Positions 1 through 8,259 of a DNA stretch of 64,000 nucleotides are shown here, one piece after another (positions within the stretch are counted from its first letter, which is position 1; each line of letters starts with the position of its first letter). Both the position numbers and the translations under genes were made by a program. Under the pieces are notes generated by a model, which was given only the letters and a program-made list of their open reading frames with translations, did not search any database and had not been told where the DNA came from. Location of the stretch: contig NZ_CP182357.1 of NCBI RefSeq assembly GCF_048571275.1, positions 62,001-126,000 of the forward strand. The letters are read 5' to 3'. This stretch comes from Marinarcus sediminis (GTDB lineage Bacteria > Campylobacterota > Campylobacteria > Campylobacterales > Arcobacteraceae).

Positions 1-34
1 AAAATATGGTGCATAATTTTATCAAGGAAAGAAA

Positions 35-529
35 ATGAAAATAACCGTTTTAAATACCGGTGGAACGTTTAATAAACGATACAATCCTCTTTTAGGAGAA
101 CTGGAAGTTCCAAGCGATGCTGTGGCATTAGATGATATTTTAAAGTCCATGCACAATGTTGAATTAGAGATTATTAATATTATTTCAAAAGACAGTTTGG
201 ATATTACCAATGAAGACAGAGAGTGTTTGGTCAATGAAATCAAAAAAAGCCCCAATGAGAAAATCATTATTGTCCATGGTACAGACACCATTGATTTAAC
301 TTCCGATTTTATTGCAAAACAAATTCAAGATAAAACCGTTGTTCTTACAGGGGCAATGGTTCCTATGAGCATTGATAAAGTGGAAGCCACCATCAACTTT
401 TCTTTGGCCCTTGGCTTTTTAAATGCCACTGTTCAAAATGGTGTGTATATTGCCATGCACGGTGCCGTAGCTCCCTATAAAACACTCACAAAAAACAGAA
501 CACTTGGACAGTTTTTACTTCAAGCATAA
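35..529 (+). CDS. Asparaginase/glutaminase-family protein, N-terminal domain only
   Basis: Predicted amidohydrolase-type protein of the L-asparaginase family. Visible are the N-terminal TGGTF motif (catalytic Thr, residues 8-12) and HGTDTID around residue 81, the second Thr/Asp active-site signature, followed by the family segment TVVLTGAMVP. At 164 residues it covers only the N-terminal Rossmann-like domain; full asparaginases have about 330 residues and a second domain. The reading frame is clean and ends in TAA just before a terminator hairpin, so this looks like a natural single-domain form rather than a recent truncation. The start ATG follows an AAGGAAAG ribosome site. Whether it hydrolyses asparagine is unknown. 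Confidence 0.8.
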   Translation: MKITVLNTGGTFNKRYNPLLGELEVPSDAVALDDILKSMHNVELEIINIISKDSLDITNEDRECLVNEIKKSPNEKIIIVHGTDTIDLTSDFIAKQIQDKTVVLTGAMVPMSIDKVEATINFSLALGFLNATVQNGVYIAMHGAVAPYKTLTKNRTLGQFLLQA

Positions 530-541
530 AACTTAAATTGT

Positions 542-567
542 AAATATATGCCCGAAGGCATATATTT
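542..567. terminator. Bidirectional terminator hairpin
   Basis: Perfect 11-bp inverted repeat (AAATATATGCC / GGCATATATTT) with a CGAA tetraloop, between the convergent asparaginase-like gene and the small gene at 576-857. A/T runs flank both sides, so it can serve both transcripts. Confidence 0.75.
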
Positions 568-575
568 ATAAAAAT

Positions 576-857
576 TTATTCTCCACCACCAATGGCGGCA
601 TTCATCTGTGCATGAACATCTACGTGAACAATTTCATTGTAAACCTCTTTGGCTTTTTGCAAAGCAAGAATGAGTGCATCAATATTTTCATATGGAATTT
701 CTACTTCTCCTGCAATTTTACCAAATTCATTGATATCGAGCTTTACAACAGGGTCACTGTAATCACCATGCGGTTTTTCAACATGTGTTACATTGATTTT
801 ATCTTCACCAAAATGGTGAGCCAAACTGATTGATTTTACATGTGTACTTTCAGACAT
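576..857 (-). CDS. Small conserved-looking protein, unknown function
   Basis: A 93-residue acidic soluble protein without signal peptide or membrane segment. It starts MSESTHVKSISLAHHFGEDK and ends in a Gly-rich tail (GGGE). The start follows a GGAGCACGTC stretch that supplies a ribosome site. I do not recognise a family. Codon use is like that of neighbouring core genes. It lies alone between the convergent asparaginase-like gene and nth, so its neighbours give no functional clue. Confidence 0.6.
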   Translation of the reverse strand: MSESTHVKSISLAHHFGEDKINVTHVEKPHGDYSDPVVKLDINEFGKIAGEVEIPYENIDALILALQKAKEVYNEIVHVDVHAQMNAAIGGGE

Positions 858-976
858 GACGTGCTCCTTTTATTGATTTTTGAATTATCTATGAATTCAG
901 TATAACACTAAAAAAAAGAAGCAATGATTAAGTTTTTAAGCTAGATTTAATTTTTTAAGTTTCAATTTACTCTGTT

Positions 977-1621
977 TTATTGAGGTTTAAACGATTTGGT
1001 GGTTTTGCATACATGGGGGAATAAACACTCATCACAATCAGGTTTTACAGCTTTACAGGTGTATCTTCCAAACAAAACCATGGCTTGATGAAAAATGTGC
1101 AAATCGCCTTTGAGTTTTTTGACCAAATCGGCTTCGGTTTGCTCTACGGTTTTACCCTCACTTAAACCTAATCGGTGAGAGACTCTAAAAACATGCGTAT
1201 CCACTGCCATTAAATTTGCCCCTTCTGATTCAATCATAAAAACATTGGCAGTTTTGTTTCCCACCCCTGCGAGTTTCATGAGTTGTTTGGTGTCATGGGG
1301 AATATCTCCACCATGAAACTCCACAACACTGCGAGCCATTTTAATGATATTTTGTGATTTATTGTTAAAAAAAGAGCACGATTTAAGTAACTCTTTGACC
1401 TCTTCAAGTGAGGCTTCTGCCAAATCAAACGGTGTGGGATATTTTTCAAACAATGCAGGCGTAATAATATTGACCCGTTTGTCCGTACATTGGGCGGAAA
1501 GTATAATGGCAATAAGCAGTTCAAAATCATTTTTATAATGCAGTTCAGTTACCGCATCGGAATATTTTTCAACAAAGGCTTCTTTTATTATTTCTATATC
1601 TTTTTTTGTTGCTTTTTTCAT
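977..1621 (-). CDS. nth: Endonuclease III (DNA glycosylase/AP lyase)
   Basis: Base-excision repair glycosylase that removes oxidised pyrimidines and nicks at the abasic site. It shows the helix-hairpin-helix LAGVGNKTANV with the catalytic Lys, the catalytic Asp in VDTHVFRVSHRLG, and the C-terminal [4Fe-4S] loop C-X6-C-X2-C-X5-C (CKAVKPDCDECLFPHVC). The frame is open upstream to 1762, but the extra segment is hydrophobic and unlike the family, so I start at MKKATKKDIEI. That gives 214 residues, the usual length of about 210. It stands alone and is divergent from the HDOD gene at 1793. Confidence 0.93.
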   Translation of the reverse strand: MKKATKKDIEIIKEAFVEKYSDAVTELHYKNDFELLIAIILSAQCTDKRVNIITPALFEKYPTPFDLAEASLEEVKELLKSCSFFNNKSQNIIKMARSVVEFHGGDIPHDTKQLMKLAGVGNKTANVFMIESEGANLMAVDTHVFRVSHRLGLSEGKTVEQTEADLVKKLKGDLHIFHQAMVLFGRYTCKAVKPDCDECLFPHVCKTTKSFKPQ

Positions 1622-1792
1622 CTTGAAATTGTATTGTATTTTTTTAAATATTGCATTAAATGTTTCAATACAGATTTCAAATAAGATAAAAATAATAAAA
1701 TTTGAAATTATTGAAGAATTATATGGAATTTTGCTATACTTATTCTTAATTGATAACAACAAGTATTTAAGAGTTAGAATGGAGGAAAATTC

Positions 1793-2626
1793 ATGAAAAA
1801 TAATTTGCTGTATGAAAAAATTGATGCCTTGCCTCCATTACCCAGAACCATATTGGAATTAGAAGAGTTTAAAAGAACTCCGGATAAACAACCTGAAGTA
1901 TTGCTTGATATCATCCGTCAAGATCCTTTAGTTGTGGCCACTATTTTAAAAATTGCTAACTCTGCCATGTTTGGTTTTAAAAGCAGCGTTGAAACACCCA
2001 ACCGTGCCATTAATCTGCTTGGAATTAATTTTACACTCTCAATTGCCTTTAGTACCAGTATTAAAAATGCCATTAAAACAGATTTACTCGCTTATGGTGT
2101 CAACAGTAATGATTTTTTTGAAATCACTAATATGAGTTCTACCTTACTTTCAAGCTGGGTTTCACAATTTGACCCTTATTTAAAAGATGAACTCTTACTC
2201 CCCACGTTTTTACAAGAGACGGGGAAATTCCTTATTTCAGATCTTATTATGGAACAAAATCAAAAAGAGAATTTTTTAAATGATTTACAAACTTCAGAAG
2301 ACATTGCGTCAGTAGAAAGAAAATATCTCTCAACAACCACCTCTGAAGTGACCGCATGCATTTTTAGAAGATGGAATTTGCATGAAAAATTGATTAACTC
2401 AATTGAGTTTGTCGATAACATACAAACTTGTCCCCATGAACACATTACAGACAGTAAAATCTTAAATATAATAAAAACAATATGCAATATCGAAGATCCA
2501 CTCAGTCAGGCCAGTATTTTTCAAGGATTAGAAAAAGCCAAAAGTTTTGGCTTTGACACGATTCAATTAGAAGAGGCCATTAAACAAGTCCAAACGAAAA
2601 TAAATCGTCAAAAAGAGTTAACGTAA
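1793..2626 (+). CDS. HDOD-domain signalling protein
   Basis: A 277-residue cytoplasmic protein with an HDOD domain over about residues 10-210. It opens with the family pattern LPPLPRTILELEEF and contains DPLVVATILKIANSAMFG and the AINLLG segment. HDOD is an HD-like fold lacking the metal-binding HD residues, and such proteins usually act in signal transduction and motility control. A strong GGAGG ribosome site precedes the ATG. It is followed within about 40 bp by the REC-PAS-GGDEF-EAL gene, probably in one transcript, which suggests a shared cyclic-di-GMP or motility role (inference). Confidence 0.85.
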   Translation: MKNNLLYEKIDALPPLPRTILELEEFKRTPDKQPEVLLDIIRQDPLVVATILKIANSAMFGFKSSVETPNRAINLLGINFTLSIAFSTSIKNAIKTDLLAYGVNSNDFFEITNMSSTLLSSWVSQFDPYLKDELLLPTFLQETGKFLISDLIMEQNQKENFLNDLQTSEDIASVERKYLSTTTSEVTACIFRRWNLHEKLINSIEFVDNIQTCPHEHITDSKILNIIKTICNIEDPLSQASIFQGLEKAKSFGFDTIQLEEAIKQVQTKINRQKELT

Positions 2627-2664
2627 AATGAACATGCTTGTTCATATTGAGAAATGAGTTTATT

Positions 2665-4629
2665 ATGTCAAACAAAATAAAAAATTTAAAACAACAAACC
2701 GCCAGTACAAAACTCTTATATGTAAAAGAAGCAAATCAAAAAAATATTTCACCACTGTTAGAAAAACTGTTTACAGAGATTTTTACCGTCTCTAATAAAA
2801 AAGAGGCACTCAAAGAGTTTATGACACACGAGATTCATCTTGTCATTCTTCATATGGCACCCAAACGAGCTGATACATTTGAATTGATACAAGAATTGAG
2901 AAATTTACAAACAGATATTTTTATTATTGTGTTGAGTGAAAAAAATGAAACAGATACACTACTGCAATGCCTTGAATTGAATATTGATGGATACCTTTTT
3001 GCTCCATTTACTTTTGAAGCTTTGTGTCATGAAGTCAATAAAGTTGTCCAGAAACAACAATTTGAATTTAAAAAGTATCAGCACTATGCCAATCAATACC
3101 TCAATTTATTTGACAAAACAAATATGATTTCAAAAACCGATTTAGAGGGCAATATTACCTATATCAATAATATTTTCTCTAAAATCAGTGGCTACACACC
3201 AGAAGAGGTCATCGGTAAAAATCACAACATATTAAAATATGAGGGAACACCAATAGAACTCTATGAAGATTTATGGAGAACCATCAAAATAAAAAAACAA
3301 CCTTGGAAAGGATTGGTGACCAATAAATCTAAATTCAACAAAGCCTACTGTGTAGAGACCGTCATTACCCCTTTAAAAAATATTCGTGGAGAAATCATTG
3401 ATTTTATTGCCATGAGAGACAGCTTAGATACCTCATTTGATGATAAAAAGTATTTAATGGACAGAATAGAACAAAATGAGTTCTCCATACTCGTCATGAT
3501 GCAAATCGATGAATTTGATATGCTTGATAAATTTTACAACACCGTTACGGTTAATCAAGTGGAAAAGAACTTTGCATATAATCTTCTCTCTTATCTTCCA
3601 AAAAATTATAACTTTGACAACATTTATTCACTGGGGGATGGAAAATTTGCTCTCTTAACCGATTTTAAAAGTTTTGAAAACTCACAACTCAATATTGAGG
3701 AGTATCTCAGTGAATTCGTGGACAATGTTAAAAGTTCAACGCTAAGATTTGATGAACTGGAGTTTGATTTAAATATCTCTGTCAGTTATGCCATTGGTCA
3801 ATATATGTTGTATGAAGATGCCAAAGCGGGATTGGAAGAAGCCATGAATAAAAAGAGTCAATTGAACTTTTCCAATGATCTCTCTATCTCCGTTTCACAA
3901 GAAGCCAAAAGCAATCTTAATATGATTAAAACAGTTAAAATTGCTCTGGAAAAATATAATATTGTTTCCTATTTTCAACCCATACTAAACAACCAAACCC
4001 AAGAGATAGAGAAGTACGAGTCACTGGTGCGCCTCATTGATGAAGAGGGAACCATTATCTCCCCTTTTGAATTTTTGCATATCTCAAAAAAAGGGAATTA
4101 CTACAACAAAATCACCGAAAGAGTGTTGGAAAACTCTTTTAAAATATTGCATAAAATCAATACCGAACTCTCCATTAATATCTCCGTCACCGACATAGAA
4201 AAAACTTTCACACGAGAGAAAATATTTGATCTTTTAGAAGAGTATCATTCCGATGCCCACAGAATTGTTTTTGAACTCTTAGAAGATGAAGATGTAAAAG
4301 ATTTTAATATCATAAAAGATTTTATTCGACATGTAAAAAACCAAGGGGTCAAAATTGCTATCGATGATTTTGGCTCAGGCTACTCCAATTTTGAACGTCT
4401 GCTCGAATTTGAACCCGATATTTTAAAAATTGATGGCTCACTGATAAAAAACATTGTTCAAGATACCTACAGTAAAAGTATCGTTGAAACCATCGTACTT
4501 TTTGCTAAAAAACAAAACATCAAAACCATTGCTGAATATGTAGAAAATGAAGAGATATTTAATATCTTAAAAGATTTGGGTGTGGATTATTCGCAAGGGT
4601 ATTATTTTGGAAAACCAGAGGCGCTATAG
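2665..4629 (+). CDS. Receiver-like/PAS/GGDEF(degenerate)/EAL protein
   Basis: Predicted cyclic-di-GMP protein of 654 residues with an N-terminal receiver-like domain (about 10-125), PAS domain (about 140-260), degenerate GGDEF domain (about 270-410) and EAL domain (about 420-650). The receiver lacks the phosphoacceptor: the position is His in VILHMAP, and the conserved Lys before the PF motif is Ala (LFAPF). The GGDEF signature is replaced by LGDGKF. EAL residues look retained: YESLVR, DDFGSGYSNF, KIDGSLIK and AEYVENEE. A phosphodiesterase with non-canonical input is the best reading. I prefer ATG 2665 over the upstream in-frame TTG at 2638. Confidence 0.87.
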   Translation: MSNKIKNLKQQTASTKLLYVKEANQKNISPLLEKLFTEIFTVSNKKEALKEFMTHEIHLVILHMAPKRADTFELIQELRNLQTDIFIIVLSEKNETDTLLQCLELNIDGYLFAPFTFEALCHEVNKVVQKQQFEFKKYQHYANQYLNLFDKTNMISKTDLEGNITYINNIFSKISGYTPEEVIGKNHNILKYEGTPIELYEDLWRTIKIKKQPWKGLVTNKSKFNKAYCVETVITPLKNIRGEIIDFIAMRDSLDTSFDDKKYLMDRIEQNEFSILVMMQIDEFDMLDKFYNTVTVNQVEKNFAYNLLSYLPKNYNFDNIYSLGDGKFALLTDFKSFENSQLNIEEYLSEFVDNVKSSTLRFDELEFDLNISVSYAIGQYMLYEDAKAGLEEAMNKKSQLNFSNDLSISVSQEAKSNLNMIKTVKIALEKYNIVSYFQPILNNQTQEIEKYESLVRLIDEEGTIISPFEFLHISKKGNYYNKITERVLENSFKILHKINTELSINISVTDIEKTFTREKIFDLLEEYHSDAHRIVFELLEDEDVKDFNIIKDFIRHVKNQGVKIAIDDFGSGYSNFERLLEFEPDILKIDGSLIKNIVQDTYSKSIVETIVLFAKKQNIKTIAEYVENEEIFNILKDLGVDYSQGYYFGKPEAL

Positions 4630-4637
4630 AAACATCA

Positions 4638-4668
4638 AAGAGTGGAATTGAGATTTTGTTCCACTTTT
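4638..4668 (+). terminator. Rho-independent terminator
   Basis: Inverted repeat AGTGGAA / TTCCACT followed by TTTT, directly downstream of the EAL gene and just before the convergent chemoreceptor stop codon. Confidence 0.6.
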
Positions 4669-4675
4669 CGTTGAA

Positions 4676-6223
4676 TTAATTCAATGTTTTTAATATAGAA
4701 ATTAATTCTGATGAGACTTTAATTAACTCATTAGAAGCATTTGAGGTCTCTTCTGACTCTTTTTTAGCACTTTGTGCACTTTGTGATACACTCTCCATTG
4801 TAGTCGTTATTTCATTGATTGATTGACTTGCTTCAAGTGCATTACTTGATAATTTATTGGATATATTTTGTTGCTCTGATATAGAGTTAGAGATATTTGA
4901 AGACATGGAAGTCATCTCATCAATAGTAGTATCAATGTTTTTCATAGATTCTAAAGAGCCTTTGACCAGTGATTGAATGAGTGAAATGGCACCCGTGATC
5001 TGTTTTGCTGCTTCATCTGAACGTGACGCCAAGTTTCTTACCTCTTGGGCAACCACGGCAAACCCTTTCCCCGCTTCACCAGCAGTGGCAGCTTCAACTG
5101 CTGCATTCAATGAAAGAATATTGGTTTGAAATGCTATTTGAGTAATAATATGAATGGTTTCACCAATTTTTTCAGACTCTTCATCAAGTTTTAGCATGGC
5201 AGATGTTGTATTTTTTGATTGCGCTTTTGCTTCATTTGCTACTCTTTCTCCTTGAGAAGATGCCGTTGCAATGCTTGTGATTGAAGCCAACATATCTTCG
5301 ATTTTTTCTGAAACATCCGATACTGCCAAATTAATTTGAGTAATTGAATCTGTCACCTCTTGTGATCCATTCATTGTAATTTCAGCCCCTTCAGACATCA
5401 GTTTAGATGAGGCAGAAAGATTATTTAATGATTGCGTCAATTTTTGAACATTTTTTTCAATCTCAAACATTTTATTTTTTCGTTCAGTAATATCAGTGGC
5501 ATACTTTACAACACGAATGGGTTTATTATCAATCCCCATAATTGGGTTATATGTTGCTTGAATCCATGCTTTTTTGCCATTTTTCCCAATTCGTAGGTAC
5601 TCACCTGCATCAAATTGACCACGGTTGAGTTTTTTCCAAAACTCTTTATACTCATTTGAGTTTTTATATGACTCTTCACAAAACATACTGTGTTTTTTCC
5701 CCACAATATCGTTAAGCTTATATCCAAGTACATTCAAAAAATTTTCATTGGCATTTATTACGGTACCCTCCATATCAAACTCAATAATTCCTTGAGATTT
5801 ACTTATGGCGTCCAGTTGTCCTGTGTAATATAAGTTTTGTAATTTTCTTTCCGTTACATCTTGTGCAAACTTAATCACTTCTAGCACTTTCCCATTGTTG
5901 TCTACTACAGGAGTATACGAAGCTTGAATAAAAATAGCCTCTCCCGTTTTTTTGATTCGTTTAAACTCTGAAGTTTGCACCAACCCTTTATTTAAATCAT
6001 CCCAAAATATTTTATACTCTTTGGTATTGGTATATGCAGTATCACAAAAAATTCTGTGATGCTTACCTACTACTTCATCTCTCTCATAACCAAGTAAAGT
6101 TAAAAAAATTTTATTTGCTTGAATAATTGTGCCATCTGGTCGAAAAGATATCACTCCATAATTGTTCTCAATTGCCTGTAATTGCGCTTTTTGTTCTGAA
6201 TTCATAAATCCAAATAATCCCAT
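4676..6223 (-). CDS. Cytoplasmic PAS-PAS methyl-accepting chemotaxis protein
   Basis: A 515-residue chemoreceptor without transmembrane segments. Two tandem PAS domains (about residues 12-120 and 130-245) each carry the GTIIQANKIFL / GTVINANENFL type of start. A long coiled-coil signalling domain follows, with the conserved hairpin tip FAVVAQEVRNLASRSDEAAKQI region near residue 400. Such soluble receptors usually sense redox state or a cytoplasmic ligand, and PAS may hold heme or FAD here (inference). A GGAG site lies 8 nt before ATG 6223, which decides the start against an upstream in-frame ATG. It ends opposite the EAL gene. Confidence 0.93.
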   Translation of the reverse strand: MGLFGFMNSEQKAQLQAIENNYGVISFRPDGTIIQANKIFLTLLGYERDEVVGKHHRIFCDTAYTNTKEYKIFWDDLNKGLVQTSEFKRIKKTGEAIFIQASYTPVVDNNGKVLEVIKFAQDVTERKLQNLYYTGQLDAISKSQGIIEFDMEGTVINANENFLNVLGYKLNDIVGKKHSMFCEESYKNSNEYKEFWKKLNRGQFDAGEYLRIGKNGKKAWIQATYNPIMGIDNKPIRVVKYATDITERKNKMFEIEKNVQKLTQSLNNLSASSKLMSEGAEITMNGSQEVTDSITQINLAVSDVSEKIEDMLASITSIATASSQGERVANEAKAQSKNTTSAMLKLDEESEKIGETIHIITQIAFQTNILSLNAAVEAATAGEAGKGFAVVAQEVRNLASRSDEAAKQITGAISLIQSLVKGSLESMKNIDTTIDEMTSMSSNISNSISEQQNISNKLSSNALEASQSINEITTTMESVSQSAQSAKKESEETSNASNELIKVSSELISILKTLN

Positions 6224-6417
6224 TAAAAATCTCCAAATTTCTTTTGTCACATTGTAACATTATTTTATGGAAATGCGAATAAAGTATTCAAAAAAGATGA
6301 ACTTTTATCTATTTTATTAATTAAAACATGAGTACAATTGAATTTTATTCCCTATAGTGTCTAAATTTGGAGATTTATTTGTATTAAAAAAGAAAAACGA
6401 ACGAGGTTTATTCTCTC

Positions 6418-6810
6418 TTAATTGTTCTTTTTTTCTGTAACAAGTGAAATATTAAAAAGCTGATTTTTTTGTAAAATATCCAAAACATCTACAATGTGTT
6501 TATATTGTACCTCTTTGTCAATTTTAAAAATTATCATTTTATCTTTTTCATTGATTTCAAACAGTTGTTTTTCCAACTCATTCAGTGTGATTTCTTTGCC
6601 CATAAATGCAATTTTTTTACTGTTTATCTCAATAATAATCTCTTTTTGTTTCAATTCAATCTCTTTTGCACTTGATGTGGGAAGATTTAAAACCAGAGCA
6701 AATTCATTTTTTTTAAATACCGATGAAACAATAAAGAAAATTAAAAGAATAAAAACAACATCAATTAAAGGAGTAATATCTGGGATAATTATTTCTCTTT
6801 TTTTTCTCAT
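6418..6810 (-). CDS. exbD: ExbD-type biopolymer transport protein
   Basis: A 130-residue single-span protein of the ExbD/TolR family. It has a basic N-terminus (MRKKREIIIPDITPLIDVVF), one transmembrane helix with the essential Asp at the membrane (LIDVVFILLIFFIVSS) and a periplasmic domain. It forms the proton-driven motor with ExbB that energises TonB. Its ATG overlaps the exbB stop by 4 nt (ATGA), so the two are translationally coupled. Confidence 0.92.
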   Translation of the reverse strand: MRKKREIIIPDITPLIDVVFILLIFFIVSSVFKKNEFALVLNLPTSSAKEIELKQKEIIIEINSKKIAFMGKEITLNELEKQLFEINEKDKMIIFKIDKEVQYKHIVDVLDILQKNQLFNISLVTEKKNN

Positions 6811-7316
6811 ACTCTGTTTAAAACCTCTTTTTCTATTTTTAATTCAATATTATCTAATATTCCAATAAGGTAGTTATATCCCATATAATGAGGAATAGAG
6901 ACAATAAGTCCAGCAATTGTTGTAATTAAAGCAATTGAAATACCATTAGAAAACAAACTTGGATCACCTAAACCACTTTTTGAGATAGAATCAAATGAGT
7001 TTAATACCCCAATAACGGTGCCTAAAAGTCCCAGCAAAGGAGCAATTGAAGCTATAATTTTGATGGTGTTTAATCCAAATTCCAATTTTCTTATTCTTCT
7101 ACTGATAATATTTTGAATAGACTCTTTGGTAAATTCATTGCTGTTTTTTCTTGCGAACTCTATCACTTCATTAACGAAACTCTCTTTTTTAAACTTTGTT
7201 GATGATAAAACAATAAGTTTCCACAACATTATTGTAAAACCAATAATATTTAAACCTATTAAGATATACACAATTATCCCACCTCTATTGATATAATTCA
7301 TTAAATCAATTTCCAT
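6807..7316 (-). CDS. exbB: ExbB/TolQ/MotA-family proton channel
   Basis: A 169-residue inner-membrane protein with three predicted helices (about residues 10-32, 85-110 and 125-150). It shows the family signature IAPLLGLLGTVIGVLNSFD and the following GISIALITTIAGLIVSIPHY helix. Partner of ExbD and TonB in energising outer-membrane transport. It lies between tonB (ending 3 nt upstream) and exbD (overlapping), all in one operon. It ends in UGA with a further in-frame UAA five codons later. Confidence 0.93.
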   Translation of the reverse strand: MEIDLMNYINRGGIIVYILIGLNIIGFTIMLWKLIVLSSTKFKKESFVNEVIEFARKNSNEFTKESIQNIISRRIRKLEFGLNTIKIIASIAPLLGLLGTVIGVLNSFDSISKSGLGDPSLFSNGISIALITTIAGLIVSIPHYMGYNYLIGILDNIELKIEKEVLNRV

Positions 7317-7319
7317 TTA

Positions 7320-8015
7320 TTAACTCCTAATTATTTGATATAAAACTGGAACGGTAATATTCCAAGTGGCTTTATTTAACTCATTTGGTATAGGTTCAAA
7401 TTTTTTGATTTTGACTAAAATCTCTGTTGCTGCATCATCCAATCTTTTATATTGTGCATTTTTAACTATTTTAATATCAACAATTTGCCCACTTCCTTTT
7501 ATGGTAAAGTTTAAATATACTTTCCCCGTTTGTCCTAATCTTTTGGCTATCATTGGATAAATTTTATTTTTATCAATGGTCTCTCTGATTTTTAATAAAT
7601 ACTCATCTTCCAATGCTTTTTTTAAATCACTTGTATCAGCTTTTTGCTTTAGTGGTTTATTTTGTTTACTGATTACTTGCGGTTGAGCATTTTCTTTTTG
7701 CTCTTTTTTAGGCTCTTCTTTAGGTTCTTTTTTAACTGGTTCTCTCTTTTTTACTGCAGCAATTATATTTTTACTTTTAGTTTTAGGAACTGTTGTTTCC
7801 TCTTTGAGTATTTTCTTTTTGGGATTTTCAATAGGTTTACTCTCTTGTTTTTTTATAACAACTTTTTGAATCGTTAAGTTTTGTGTCGATTCCACTTTTC
7901 GTGCAATAACCACTTCACTTTGCATTTTTATGCTTGCGAACAAGTATAAATGAATACCAATAACTGAAATAAATACGATGATTAAACTTTTTTTCTTTTC
8001 CATGATCGATATCAT
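7320..8015 (-). CDS. tonB: TonB energy-transducing protein
   Basis: A 231-residue protein with a short cytoplasmic N-terminus, one uncleaved membrane anchor (about residues 10-27) and a long Lys/Glu/Pro-rich periplasmic spacer. The C-terminal TonB domain (about 145-231) carries YPMIAKRLGQTGKVYLNF and FEPIPNELNKATW. It transmits proton-motive force to outer-membrane receptors, typically for siderophores or heme. It is the first gene of tonB-exbB-exbD. A second in-frame ATG at 8003 (MEKKKSL) is an equally plausible start because neither has a clear ribosome site. A Fur-like box lies directly upstream. Confidence 0.9.
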   Translation of the reverse strand: MISIMEKKKSLIIVFISVIGIHLYLFASIKMQSEVVIARKVESTQNLTIQKVVIKKQESKPIENPKKKILKEETTVPKTKSKNIIAAVKKREPVKKEPKEEPKKEQKENAQPQVISKQNKPLKQKADTSDLKKALEDEYLLKIRETIDKNKIYPMIAKRLGQTGKVYLNFTIKGSGQIVDIKIVKNAQYKRLDDAATEILVKIKKFEPIPNELNKATWNITVPVLYQIIRS

Positions 8016-8023
8016 ACATCAAT

Positions 8024-8042
8024 ATTGATAATAATTATCTTA
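8024..8042. promoter_or_regulatory. Fur-box-like operator upstream of tonB
   Basis: The palindromic core GATAATAATTATC lies immediately upstream of the tonB start and resembles the Fur consensus GATAATGATAATCATTATC with one module shortened. Iron-repressed expression of tonB-exbB-exbD is the natural inference. Confidence 0.6.
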
Positions 8043-8259
8043 ATTAAAAAAATTTTAAGAACTGCTCTGTTATTATCTCATTGATTTTTTGTTAAATCGA
8101 AGAGTATAACGATTGTTCATGATAAACCAAACTTTATTTATAATAAAATTCTTAAAAGATCAAAACGAAGCTTAAATTTTAAGGAGAACGGGGGAAAGTA
8201 CGTGATGATTAAAATTCAAACTTCAACACAGATATTTTGAAAAAAATAATACGTTATAA

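Noticed and set aside
1622..1762. N-terminal extension of nth
   Set aside because: The extra 47 residues are Ile/Phe-rich, cover the promoter region toward the HDOD gene and are absent from the family.
8196..8240. Tiny frame MIKIQTSTQIF behind a good ribosome site (about 8201-8240)
   Set aside because: Only 11 codons ending in UGA and with no recognisable similarity; could be a remnant but cannot be supported as a gene.
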